DNA of 53,044 nt from positions 1 through 53,044 of the forward strand of contig JAJDCZ010000039.1 in the NCBI GenBank assembly GCA_029260555.1. The letters are read 5' to 3'. Under the pieces are notes generated by a model. It did not search any database and was not told the origin of the DNA. It saw only the letters and a list, made by a program, of their open reading frames with translations. The stretch comes from Phycisphaerales bacterium. Its GTDB lineage: Bacteria; Planctomycetota; Phycisphaerae; Phycisphaerales; UBA1924. Below are positions 1-8,867 of this stretch, one piece after another (within the stretch, counting starts at the first letter, position 1; every line of letters starts with the position of its first letter). The position numbers were made by a program, and so were the translations under genes.

Positions 1-98
1 ATGCCGGTTTGTTCTGCCTTTGGCGAGCCGGGCGGCGTGGTTGGGCGGGTGATTGGGCGGCCGCCGGGCAGTGTTGCTCCCGGCTGCGGGGCGCGCCG

Positions 99-197
99 TC
101 ACCCGTCGCTGGCCAGGCTCACGCTGCGTTTGAGGTTGCACGCGATCAACGCCATGCAGATGTCAAACCCGTTGCGCTGGAGGCCGCGGTAGCGCAC
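99..197 (-). pseudogene. C-terminal tail of a second transposase (IS5/IS1182-like)
   Basis: The last 31 codons of the open frame (RYRGLQRNGFDICMALIA, then CNLKRSVSLA) do not fit an IS630 protein. They look like the C-terminus of an IS5/IS1182/IS4-type DDE transposase, where YRGL...N...A.NLKR is typical. The tail is joined in frame to the IS630 piece. The simplest reading is that the IS630 element landed inside this one, or that a deletion joined them. Family assignment is from memory of the motif, so the exact IS group is uncertain. Confidence 0.55.
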
Positions 198-504
198 GCT
201 ACGGAACACACCGCGTTTGAGTTGTTTGGCGGTCAGATCGGCGAACACACGCTCGACCTGGCTCAGCCAGCTCGCGCTTGTCGGCGTGAAGTGCAGGTGG
301 TACTGCGGATGTCTGGCCAGCCAACGCTGCACCGCTGGGGTCTTGTGCGTTGCGTAGTTGTCAGGCACCAGATGCACGGCCGTCCCCTCCGGCTCGGTCG
401 CCTTGATCACCTCATCGATCGTGTTGAGAAACTTGGCGTGCCAGTATCTCCAACTCGGCACGCTCCACATCAGTCAGGTTCAACGACGCTCGTGTGCTCA
501 TCAT
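195..504 (-). pseudogene. IS630-type transposase remnant, internally deleted and frameshifted
   Basis: This is a broken DDE transposase of the IS630 family. Reading leftward from the ATG at 504, the first 30 codons give an IS630-like N-terminus (STRASLNLTDVERAELE). It then runs into a stop at 412-414. A different frame picks up the C-terminal catalytic part: KFLNTIDEV, then VPDNYATHKTP (catalytic Asp), then FTPTSASWLSQVERVFADLT (catalytic Glu near its end). The DNA between the helix-turn-helix region and the catalytic half, several hundred bases in an intact copy, is missing. The IS630 match stops at RGVFRSV near 195, where another transposase tail begins. The element cannot be functional by itself. 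Confidence 0.8.
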
Positions 505-1197
505 TCGACTCCATAAGACCCCGGAGTCAATACGCACCGAACCACCAAAAGGTTGCGCTATCTAAAATGTCAGGACACTGGTAGATAAGTTTATTTCAGC
601 TTTGTGATATTTTTACAAAATTGATCGAATATGTACTGGTTCTTGGGATAAATAATTGATTGAAGCGTCTCTTGGAGGCCCTTATTATACAGTTGGGATC
701 AGAAAGCATGGCATACAAGAGGTCGTTGATTCGACTCTGCTCGCCTCCATTTGAATACAAAGCCCGTAGTCACAATGACTTGTGGCTTTTGACGGTTTGG
801 TGCTGAAGCATGGGATGATACGCTTTAGCCTCTGCTATGCCAGTCATTTTCGCCGCTGAGCGTTACCATCCGTGTCAGATTCCACGCCGAGCCGCGATCA
901 GGTCGTTGTTCTGGATTCGATCGTGACCGCTAAATCGGGAATGCCCGTGTGTTTGCGCCGATCGACCAGACGATGAACATGGCTTGCTGACGATCGGGTT
1001 TGCCTCGCATCGGGTGCCTCTCTGCTACAACAAAAAGCAGGATACCAGAAATCAGTGCAGATCAAGGGGTTGCTGAGCGACCTGCAGGCGGTCGGAAGTG
1101 CCGCGATGGGTTTTGATTCAATCAGTCGAGAATATAAAATGAAAGAGTGGCATGGAAAGCCAATGGAGATTGAACGGTAAAAAGAATCAGAGAGTAC
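505..1197. other. Gene-poor decayed mobile-element zone
   Basis: Apart from the short transposase scrap at 930-1010, this 690-base stretch holds no frame I can support. It lies between transposase debris and the first intact gene and is probably decayed insertion-sequence DNA. No terminal inverted repeats could be fixed by eye. Confidence 0.5.
930..1010 (-). pseudogene. N-terminal scrap of an IS5/IS1182-like transposase
   Basis: A 26-codon frame beginning MRGKPDRQQAMFIVWSI matches the usual start of IS5/IS1182-type transposases (M-R-G-K-x-x-x-Q-x-x-MF-x-x-x-SI). It then degenerates to a stop at 930. It lies on the same strand and in the right order to be the N-terminus belonging to the tail at 99-197, with the IS630 remnant between them. 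Low-moderate confidence because only about 17 residues resemble the family. Confidence 0.4.
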
Positions 1198-2235
1198 TCA
1201 AGCAGCCCTTTGCGTGTGATCATTATGCGTTGAATGAGTATTTTTAAAGTATTTTTCAAGGTTTTGATATGCTTGAACAATTCTAGGGTCAAAGTGAGTG
1301 TCAGCACCAGCTTCTATAATATCGGAAGCAATTTTATGTGTATATGCCTCTTTGTAGACCCTCTTTGATGTTAATGCATCATAGACATCTGCCAAAGCCA
1401 TTATTCGAGCAGCCAGAGGTATATCATCTCCTGCCAAGCCGTCAGGATATCCAGATCCATCGTACCACTCGTGGTGTGATCTGGCGATATCATGTGCAAT
1501 TTGCAAATAGCGTTGTTCAGGGTATCGCTCAAGCGCAGCTTTTAATGTATCAGCGCCAGTAACTGTATGCGTCTTCATTATTGCATACTCCTGGTCATTA
1601 AGATGTCCAGGCTTGAGTAAGATACTGTCGGGAATAGCAACCTTGCCAATATCGTGCAGAGGGCTGGTCTCGTACATCAGACGCACATACTCCTCGTTGA
1701 CATCTTCAAATACATTTGCTCTGCGTAACTCGTTGGCGATCATCCTTGTATATTGACGCACGCGGTCCAGATGTTCACCGGTTTCAGGATCACGAGATTC
1801 TGCAAGCTTTGCCAAAGCATAAATTGTAACATCCATTGTATCTAGCGCATCAATTCTCTCGGCAGATTTGATTCGCATACGCAGTTCAGCAGGGTTGTAA
1901 GGCTTGGTAATAAAATCATCAGCCCCAGCCTCTAAACCCCGTACTACATACTCAGGAGACTCGTGGGAAGTTAGTAGTATAAAATATGTATATCTTGCAG
2001 AGGTTAAATGTCTGATTTTACAACATAGCTCCAGGCCATTCATTCCGGGCATTTCCCAGTCAGAAATTATGATCCGGTAATGGTGTTCGAGCATGGAAGC
2101 ATACGCTTCTTCACCAGAAGATGCGACTGTAACTCCATGTCCGAAACTTTCAACAATAGCTTTGAGTGAAGTCCGGGTTGCTGGGTCATCATCAACAATA
2201 AGTACATTTGATTGTATCAGATGTGGCATTTGCAT
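1198..2235 (-). CDS. Response regulator with HD-GYP cyclic-di-GMP phosphodiesterase domain
   Basis: Protein of 345 residues. An N-terminal receiver domain (LIVDDDPATR, acceptor Asp in SDWEMPGMNG, Lys in TKPYNP) is followed by an HD-GYP domain with all signature motifs: HDIGK, then HHEWYDGSGYP about 70 residues on. Known HD-GYP proteins hydrolyse cyclic-di-GMP, so phosphorylation probably controls turnover of that messenger. I start it at the ATG at 2235, which overlaps the kinase stop (TAATG, one shared base), implying translational coupling. A longer frame to 2298 would overlap the kinase by 64 bases and adds nothing domain-like. The cognate phosphodonor is very likely the kinase next to it, through its Hpt domain. 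Confidence 0.92.
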   Translation of the reverse strand: MQMPHLIQSNVLIVDDDPATRTSLKAIVESFGHGVTVASSGEEAYASMLEHHYRIIISDWEMPGMNGLELCCKIRHLTSARYTYFILLTSHESPEYVVRGLEAGADDFITKPYNPAELRMRIKSAERIDALDTMDVTIYALAKLAESRDPETGEHLDRVRQYTRMIANELRRANVFEDVNEEYVRLMYETSPLHDIGKVAIPDSILLKPGHLNDQEYAIMKTHTVTGADTLKAALERYPEQRYLQIAHDIARSHHEWYDGSGYPDGLAGDDIPLAARIMALADVYDALTSKRVYKEAYTHKIASDIIEAGADTHFDPRIVQAYQNLEKYFKNTHSTHNDHTQRAA

Positions 2236-5048
2236 TAGGCGGCGTCCTCTAATGTACTTGCTATGGATGGCAAGTCTATCCTGAACAATCTCATGCACTT
2301 TGCAATATCATCGACAGCTTGGCGGGAACCTGCTCGGTCGTATTCCTTTGCACAAGCCTCTAATTTTTTTGCATGCTCAGCGATGTTGCCTGCCCCAATA
2401 TTGGCAGCGGCTCCTTTTAGTGAATGAGCCTGAAGTGCCAAGTTCGGCAGGTTGTCCTTTTCCAGCAGCTGCAATAATTTATGCTCCACTTGAATGTTCG
2501 AACTGGCAAACTCCTCAAGAACTTTGCAAAGTATTTGATGGCATCCAGCACAACGGAGCAGTGCCGCATCCAGGTCCAGTTTGGGATGATCATTAGTTTG
2601 TGCAGCTACATTCTGAGTTGTATCCATACTAGTAATGCTGCTATGCTGCATGGCAGATACGCCGTCACTTGCAATATACCACATGCTAAGTGTTGCATAA
2701 AGCTTGGTGGCATTGATGGGCTTTGTCATGTAGTCATCCATACCCGACTTAATGCAGCGTTCCCGATCACCCTGCATCGCATTGGCAGTTAGTGCAATGA
2801 TTGGTATATGTTGATCATCACCGCGTGCTATCTCCTGTTTTCGTATCCATTTGGTGGCTTCATATCCATCTAGTACAGGCATTTCACAATCCATTAACAC
2901 AAATGAATAAGCAGCAGACTCTGCCTTAGTGATTGCATCCGCACCATTGGTTACGATATCAACATCTATACCGACTGCTTTTAGCAGCTCACTTATAACC
3001 AGCTGATTTACACTATTGTCTTCAGCTACTAGTGCCTTGGCACCGGAAAACTCATTCGCATAATCCAGACCAGATGGGGGATCATCCATAGCAACAGCTA
3101 TCTCGCCAGACATATGCTGGACTAGTGTATCGTGCAGTGTTGACAGCCGAACAGGTTTTTGCAAGCATGTTGCGAGAGACAGATTGAAGAGGTCCACATT
3201 ATCCGGCGTATGGTACATCGAGGTTAGCATCACCATCGTAGGAGTATCTATATCGGGATCATTTACAATGGCATCGGCAAGCTGCACACCATCCATTCCA
3301 GGCATCTGCATATCAAGAAGAGCCAGAACATACGGATCGGAACAAGAGCATTTGCGAATGTCCTCAAGAGCATCATAGCCATTGCTGAATGCCACTGGTC
3401 TTAATCCCCAGTTTGCAAGAGCCTCTATGTATATATCACGGTTTGTTTGATTGTCATCAACAATAATGGTGTGCAACCCAGTAAGATTAGCAGCAAATAT
3501 TTCGCGCGGATCTGCTTCCTGAACGCATACCCCTGCCTGGAAAGTAAACCAGAATTCTGACCCATTTGAGTAATCAGGATTGATCCCAATCTCTCCATTC
3601 ATGAGTTCAACAAACCCCTTGCTAATTGCAAGCCCCAGGCCGGTGCCACCGTACTTTCGTGTGGTTGTCGCATCAACTTGAGAAAATGATTTGAATAAAC
3701 GATCTCGTTGCTCTGGAAGAATGCCAACACCAGTGTCAGATACAGTAACTCGCAATACCCATGCGTCATCACTATGTGAAACAGTATTCAGAGTTACTAT
3801 AATAGTGCCCTCAGTAGTAAATTTGATTGCATTGCTCATAAGGTTAATTACTATTTGCCTTAATCTTGTAGGGTCACCGAGCACTCTGTGAGGTACATCA
3901 CGCTCAATATCATATATTAACTCAACACCTCTCTCGGCAGCCTTGTGTGCAAGCATTTCAGCAGCTGATTCAATGACATCATAGAGATCATACGCAATGG
4001 ATTCTATTTCAATATGACCTGACTCGATTTTTGAGAAATCCAAGATGTCATTAATCAAGCACAGCAAGGTGTCTGCGGAACTCATTGCCGTGCGGATATG
4101 TTTTTGCTGTCTGTCAGATGTTTTGGTCATTGAGAGCAAGTCTAGCATTCCAATCACACCATTGATTGGAGTGCGTATTTCATGACTCATGTGTGCAAGA
4201 AATTGACTTTTAGCCATATTTGCAATGTCAGCTTCTTCGCGAGCAATGCGGAGTTCATTCTGGCGACATTGTTCTGACTCGTTGCGCTCTCGGATAGCAT
4301 TGCGCATTTGATCATATGCAGTTACGAGTGTGCCTATTTCATCGTGCTTGTCGTCCTCTATACGGTGCGAATAATCGCCATTAGATATATAGTGTGTAAG
4401 CTCAATGAGTTGGCTAAGCCTTGATGTCCATCCGCCTACAATAGCAAATATAATTGGCAGCACAATCAGGATCACTATTACAATTGTGACAGCAAGCGAC
4501 TTCCACTGGGATATTTGAGCTGCAATCAAACCTTCACTGGATACACCAATAGTAATTATACCAAGAGTGGATGCCTTGGCATTACTTTGTTGTGAACTGT
4601 CAGGGAGCATGTCAAAATAGTCACTGTTGCCAGAGGTGTCAGAAGATATGTATATTTGCTTAACATGTACAGTGTACTGTGAGCGATTGAGAATGCCATT
4701 GCGGTAATCATACAAACATTGCTCGCTGGTTGAGGCTACGGCACGCTCCATTCCATCCTGACCTTCGATCAGTATGAATACAACATCAGGAATAAGGCGA
4801 AGAAACTTGTTTGTCAGGCGGTCTAGCTCTTGTGAATCACCAACAGCCAGAGGCAATTCGATCGCAGCTGCTAAACCAGAACCAAAACCATCGACCAAAA
4901 GCTCCAAATTGAGCTTCAGGAGAGCGTTTGTTCGTATTACGCTTGTTATCGAAGCGCCAAGCACAGAGCAGATGATCAGTGATGCTACCACAATGATCGC
5001 CCGTCCTCGCAAGCCAATAGGAAATCGTTTGTTAGCAATCTTCGCCAT
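2235..5048 (-). CDS. Hybrid sensor histidine kinase (HAMP, HisKA, HATPase, two REC, Hpt)
   Basis: Membrane-bound phosphorelay kinase of 937 residues. In order: TM1 (about 15-37); an extracytoplasmic sensor of roughly 140 residues with no recognised fold; TM2 (about 183-208); HAMP linker; HisKA with the phospho-His in FLAHMSHEIRTP (about 290); HATPase with N, G1 and G2 boxes (NLMSNAIKFT, DTGVGI, GGTGLGLAIS); receiver 1 (LLDMQMPGMDG); receiver 2 (LMDCEMPVLDG, TKPI); and a C-terminal Hpt domain (AHSLKGAAANIG). This is the ArcB/BarA-type four-step relay. It is co-oriented and overlaps by one base with the HD-GYP regulator. It is divergent from a TonB receptor and a periplasmic binding protein, whose ligand it may sense; that link is inference. 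Confidence 0.93.
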   Translation of the reverse strand: MAKIANKRFPIGLRGRAIIVVASLIICSVLGASITSVIRTNALLKLNLELLVDGFGSGLAAAIELPLAVGDSQELDRLTNKFLRLIPDVVFILIEGQDGMERAVASTSEQCLYDYRNGILNRSQYTVHVKQIYISSDTSGNSDYFDMLPDSSQQSNAKASTLGIITIGVSSEGLIAAQISQWKSLAVTIVIVILIVLPIIFAIVGGWTSRLSQLIELTHYISNGDYSHRIEDDKHDEIGTLVTAYDQMRNAIRERNESEQCRQNELRIAREEADIANMAKSQFLAHMSHEIRTPINGVIGMLDLLSMTKTSDRQQKHIRTAMSSADTLLCLINDILDFSKIESGHIEIESIAYDLYDVIESAAEMLAHKAAERGVELIYDIERDVPHRVLGDPTRLRQIVINLMSNAIKFTTEGTIIVTLNTVSHSDDAWVLRVTVSDTGVGILPEQRDRLFKSFSQVDATTTRKYGGTGLGLAISKGFVELMNGEIGINPDYSNGSEFWFTFQAGVCVQEADPREIFAANLTGLHTIIVDDNQTNRDIYIEALANWGLRPVAFSNGYDALEDIRKCSCSDPYVLALLDMQMPGMDGVQLADAIVNDPDIDTPTMVMLTSMYHTPDNVDLFNLSLATCLQKPVRLSTLHDTLVQHMSGEIAVAMDDPPSGLDYANEFSGAKALVAEDNSVNQLVISELLKAVGIDVDIVTNGADAITKAESAAYSFVLMDCEMPVLDGYEATKWIRKQEIARGDDQHIPIIALTANAMQGDRERCIKSGMDDYMTKPINATKLYATLSMWYIASDGVSAMQHSSITSMDTTQNVAAQTNDHPKLDLDAALLRCAGCHQILCKVLEEFASSNIQVEHKLLQLLEKDNLPNLALQAHSLKGAAANIGAGNIAEHAKKLEACAKEYDRAGSRQAVDDIAKCMRLFRIDLPSIASTLEDAA

Positions 5049-5251
5049 GATTGGCCTCAGCGGCAGGGGCTTGTCAGTATGCAGTAATTAGGATCGGGCA
5101 TGAAGACATACCACTTGATCTGAATGATGCGAGAATGTCTAGATGGATCAAAATGGTTATGAGGTCTCTGCCTGTAGTTCAGTACAAGAATGGACGAAAT
5201 AATACGCTGAGCACAAGGAACCCTTTCGCAAACAAGAAAGGCCAATTACAA

Positions 5252-7351
5252 ATGACAGGCAAAAACACCATAAAAATGGCAAATCTACCAGCCAAAATGT
5301 ACATATACACAATCTTCTTTGCAGCTTGTACATTCACAAGGGCAAGTGTAACTGAGTACACGCAGCAGCCAGAGCCCCCCACGTCTGGGGAATCAAATGA
5401 TATAGATACAAACAAGTCTGATTCGTGGGACACGGATACGGCATTTGATCTGGATGGGTCTGTTGATTTGCTCTTTGAGGATTTTGAGATAGTCATCACG
5501 GCTTCGCGCTCTGAGCAAGCTTCAAATATGACCCCTGTTCCAGTGAGTATATTGAGTGCTGATGATATCTACTACTCAGGGGTCAGCGAGATTCCTCAGC
5601 TTCTGGCATTTGTTCCAGGGGTCGACGCTGTCCAACTCGATCGAAATCGATGGGCACTGGGTGTGCGAGGGCTACATCAGACATTCTCTGATCGTACCTT
5701 GTTTCTTATCAATGGCCGTACTGTGAGTAATCCAGTCCACGGAGGCGTTGACTTTCAGCGTCTTCCCGTGTTTCTCAACAATATCAAGCAAATCGAAACT
5801 GTCCGTGGCCCTGGCGGTGCTGCATGGGGAGCGAACGCATTCAATGGTGTAATTAATGTTATCGAAAAGAATCCACGAGAGACTACTGGGGTGTTGCTGA
5901 GCCAAAGGTTTACTGAGTATGGAGATTCAAAGACAAACTTGCGCATTGGAGCTGCGAATGCCAAGTTTGCATGGAGATTCTCTGGTGAGTACAATAGTGT
6001 CAAAAAAACAGATACATCATATCTATTCACTGGAACTGCTGCGGCTCCTTCAAAACCTAAAGATTTTCTGCGAAGCCAGCGCTATGGCTTTGACATGGTG
6101 TATGACTTTAGTGAAGATACTGCACTGGACTTTGGGATTGGTGGCACCCATGTTGAAAGAGGAGACTCGCCATTCCTCGGATTTCAACTCGGCATTGATG
6201 AACGCATCGATCTGATCAGAACCCATGCCAAGCTATCGCATAGGTTTCAATCTGGTTCCAAGGGATACATTCAGTGGTATGGAACTTATCAAGATGTCAA
6301 CAGGCAATCGATGTTTCGTTACAGTGCTTATGACAACAATGTTGATGCGCAATACAATATTGAGGCATCAAACAACCATGATGTGACTCTTGGAGTCACT
6401 GCACGATTTATAAATCTAAATACTAGCAAACCCAGGCCAACAGATTCTTTAGTGGCTGTCAAATCATCTGAGCAGTGGGCAGGTGTATTTATTGGAGATA
6501 ATTGGACGATCAATGATGACTGGACTCTGGAGTCACAGTTAAGGACAGATTGGTATTCGGAAACAATGCTAGACTGGTCTGGGCGAGTTGCTCTTTTGCG
6601 GTCGTATGGTGAAAACAATCAGCATGTCTTCCGGCTGGCGATTGCAAAGGCATTTCGTACACCACAGACAGCCTTGCGAGATCTCAGCTCTGAGCGGCTG
6701 CCTCTGGGAGGCGGCATGTTTGGGCTAAACCTCATACCAGCTGGGGAAATTGATAATGAAGAGCTCTACTCATTTGAGCTGGGGTACACTGGCAGAATCC
6801 AGGATGGAGTTACATTTCGCGCAGACAGCTATCTCCAGTACTATAGAGATCTGACTGGTGTCATTGTGCTTCCAGAGCCAGCTCCTGCACTTGGCAGGTC
6901 ATATTTTACTATTGACAATATCGGATCTGCCAAGGCATATGGTATTGAAGCAGAAATGAAATACCAAAATGACAATGCATCAATTTCCATCTGGTACGCT
7001 TACAACAATTTCAGCTTTGATGAAGAATCGCAGAATGCTCGTGCATTCAGGCCCGCCTTGCACAAGGTAGGGGCAACTGCCAGAATGCAGCTCAATGAGT
7101 GGCTCATCGTGAATGCAAACTATCGATTTACAGACACGACTCCAGGTGATACAACAGCCGAAGTAGACGCCTTTCATCGTCTGGATCTTACCGCAACCAT
7201 AGGAAAACCTGTATGGAATACCGAGTTGCAGATCGGTGTATATGATGTGCTGGATCAGACAGATCTCAGAATATTTGACCAGACTGCAACTGGTATAGCT
7301 CAAAAAACCCCTGGTAGAACATTCTTCGTGCAGCTCCAGCATACATTTTAA
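5252..7351 (+). CDS. TonB-dependent outer membrane receptor
   Basis: Outer membrane beta-barrel receptor of 699 residues. I start it at ATG 5252, preceded by AAGAAAGG at good spacing and followed by a signal-like hydrophobic run (MYIYTIFFAACTF). The longer open frame upstream has no signal peptide. Residues about 79-86 (EIVITASR) are the usual lead-in to the plug domain. The plug runs to about 200 and carries the motifs QLLAFVPGV, LFLINGRTV and IETVRGPGGAAWGANAFNGVINV. The remainder is barrel and ends in ...LQHTF, with the terminal Phe expected for BAM-assisted insertion. The substrate cannot be read from sequence. Fifteen bases separate it from the binding-protein gene, so they are co-transcribed. 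Confidence 0.93.
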   Translation: MTGKNTIKMANLPAKMYIYTIFFAACTFTRASVTEYTQQPEPPTSGESNDIDTNKSDSWDTDTAFDLDGSVDLLFEDFEIVITASRSEQASNMTPVPVSILSADDIYYSGVSEIPQLLAFVPGVDAVQLDRNRWALGVRGLHQTFSDRTLFLINGRTVSNPVHGGVDFQRLPVFLNNIKQIETVRGPGGAAWGANAFNGVINVIEKNPRETTGVLLSQRFTEYGDSKTNLRIGAANAKFAWRFSGEYNSVKKTDTSYLFTGTAAAPSKPKDFLRSQRYGFDMVYDFSEDTALDFGIGGTHVERGDSPFLGFQLGIDERIDLIRTHAKLSHRFQSGSKGYIQWYGTYQDVNRQSMFRYSAYDNNVDAQYNIEASNNHDVTLGVTARFINLNTSKPRPTDSLVAVKSSEQWAGVFIGDNWTINDDWTLESQLRTDWYSETMLDWSGRVALLRSYGENNQHVFRLAIAKAFRTPQTALRDLSSERLPLGGGMFGLNLIPAGEIDNEELYSFELGYTGRIQDGVTFRADSYLQYYRDLTGVIVLPEPAPALGRSYFTIDNIGSAKAYGIEAEMKYQNDNASISIWYAYNNFSFDEESQNARAFRPALHKVGATARMQLNEWLIVNANYRFTDTTPGDTTAEVDAFHRLDLTATIGKPVWNTELQIGVYDVLDQTDLRIFDQTATGIAQKTPGRTFFVQLQHTF

Positions 7352-7365
7352 AACATCGGCAAACA

Positions 7366-8301
7366 ATGACCAGCATCAAGACAATACCACAGATAACTAG
7401 CTGTGCCCAGCGAATGGCAAGCTGCGTGATTTGTGCAATTGTATTCATGTGGCTGAATGTATCTGCCAGCGCAGAAGAAGTGTTGATTGTTCTGTCGTCA
7501 CAAGCCAAGCCATATATGCTGGCAGCCGAGGAGTGCGAGGCACGACTTGGCAATGCAGGAATACAGATAAAGCGTGTATTACTTGCAAATATATCAGTAA
7601 AAGATATACAACAAAATGGCTATACAGTTGTCGCGATCGGAGGCCGGGCATCTGCCATGCTCGCCCACGAACTACCCGCGCAATATCGTCTCTACTATTG
7701 CATGACACCTCGACCAGAACAAATAGGCCTTGTAAAACGGGATAATACCTCTGGAATAAGCACAGATGTTGATCTTAAAGAGCAAATAGAACAGATAAAA
7801 AGAGGTATGCAGTCGGTTCAAAGAGTGGGCGTATTGTATCGGTCAAGTTCAGTAGCATCGTCACTTACAATCAATGCCATGAGAAGTGGGGTACCGCCAG
7901 CCTGGGAAATAGTCGCGGTGGATTTTGATAAGGCAACAACTGAAGCACAAGGTATCAAACAGTTACTCAAAGAAGACATTGATATTGTGTGGACAGTACC
8001 AGATCCATCTGTTTACAACCAGCTGACGATCAAGGCACTTCTGCTGGGATCTCTTCGCAAGGGCATACCTGTCTTTGGGTTCTCACATTCTCTTGTGAGA
8101 GCAGGTGCTGCCTACGGCATTGGGATAGACCCAAAAGAGCAAGGCAGACGCATCGCTGATCTTGTTCTCAACCAGACTCAGGATGTCCATCTTGGAGCCG
8201 CCCCAAAGATCGCTGTAAATCTTATTGTGGCTGAGCGCATCAAAATAAAAATACCGGAGTCATTCATTCAAAAGTCAGATGTCGTTTATCGCTCTGACTA
8301 G
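7366..8301 (+). CDS. Periplasmic ABC-type substrate-binding protein (PF04392-like)
   Basis: Protein of 311 residues with a signal peptide (CAIVFMWLNVSASAEEV, cleavage near residue 33). The fold is the periplasmic-binding type of the uncharacterised ABC_sub_bind group: an opening VLSSQAKPYMLAAE strand, a middle RVGVLYRSSS strand, TVPDPSVYNQ, and a C-terminal VRAGAAYGIGIDPKEQGRR. No permease or ATPase gene follows, so it may feed a distant transporter or act as a soluble sensor partner for the kinase. Its codons are noticeably AT-rich (many ATA, AAA), like its neighbours from 1.2 kb onward and unlike the genes from 8.8 kb on. Confidence 0.75.
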   Translation: MTSIKTIPQITSCAQRMASCVICAIVFMWLNVSASAEEVLIVLSSQAKPYMLAAEECEARLGNAGIQIKRVLLANISVKDIQQNGYTVVAIGGRASAMLAHELPAQYRLYYCMTPRPEQIGLVKRDNTSGISTDVDLKEQIEQIKRGMQSVQRVGVLYRSSSVASSLTINAMRSGVPPAWEIVAVDFDKATTEAQGIKQLLKEDIDIVWTVPDPSVYNQLTIKALLLGSLRKGIPVFGFSHSLVRAGAAYGIGIDPKEQGRRIADLVLNQTQDVHLGAAPKIAVNLIVAERIKIKIPESFIQKSDVVYRSD

Positions 8302-8867
8302 CAATGGTACAACATATTTACATGGACAGGCATTGGATGAGAATGTAGTCAGGAAGGGTCTCGTTAAAGAGGAGGGTGCCCAGCAGTAATGTAGAGTGAA
8401 TGAAAAGGCTGGTACTCTGGATCTATCAGCCTGGTGTCCAGTGCACCAACAGAAAACCGGCCAATTCGGCGTGCGTCATTCCGCCTTAGATAAAGAATGC
8501 TGCAGCAAATAATACATTAGTGAAGATCATGGGGTCAGTTCATCGCATTGCCAAGTTCCAGGCATCGTTAGCCGTCTCCTGTGATGCGTAGTGACTCCGG
8601 TAATAGCGGCCTGCAAGTGGCGTTCAACTCACCGGAATAAGGGTGATGTTGGTCCATTAGTGCCCTCTCGTGCCTGATATGGCCTGCAAATAGCGAACAT
8701 TTGATAAACGAACAACAAAGTCTTGTATTCAAGTGCGATTTCAAATACACTCAGGCCGAAATCAGGGAATGCCCATGAACCCGCCGACGAGTGTGGATTT
8801 AGATGGGAATCCTGCTAAGGGTATGTGTGTGAGGAAGATGTGTTTGGGGTCTGATATGAGGAGAATC
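8302..8867. other. 566-base stretch without a supported gene
   Basis: No frame here has a ribosome binding site, family motif or useful length. It separates the AT-rich receptor/kinase block from the secreted peptidase. I see no terminator hairpin with a T-run. It may hold decayed DNA at the edge of a transferred block. Confidence 0.4.

Noticed and set aside
5051..5251. Longer N-terminus of the TonB receptor
   Set aside because: The 67 extra residues lack a signal peptide and precede the real ribosome binding site and signal sequence at 5252.
8733..8867. Longer N-terminus of the M64 peptidase
   Set aside because: It would bury the signal peptide; GAGGAG at 8858 fits the start at 8868 or 8871.
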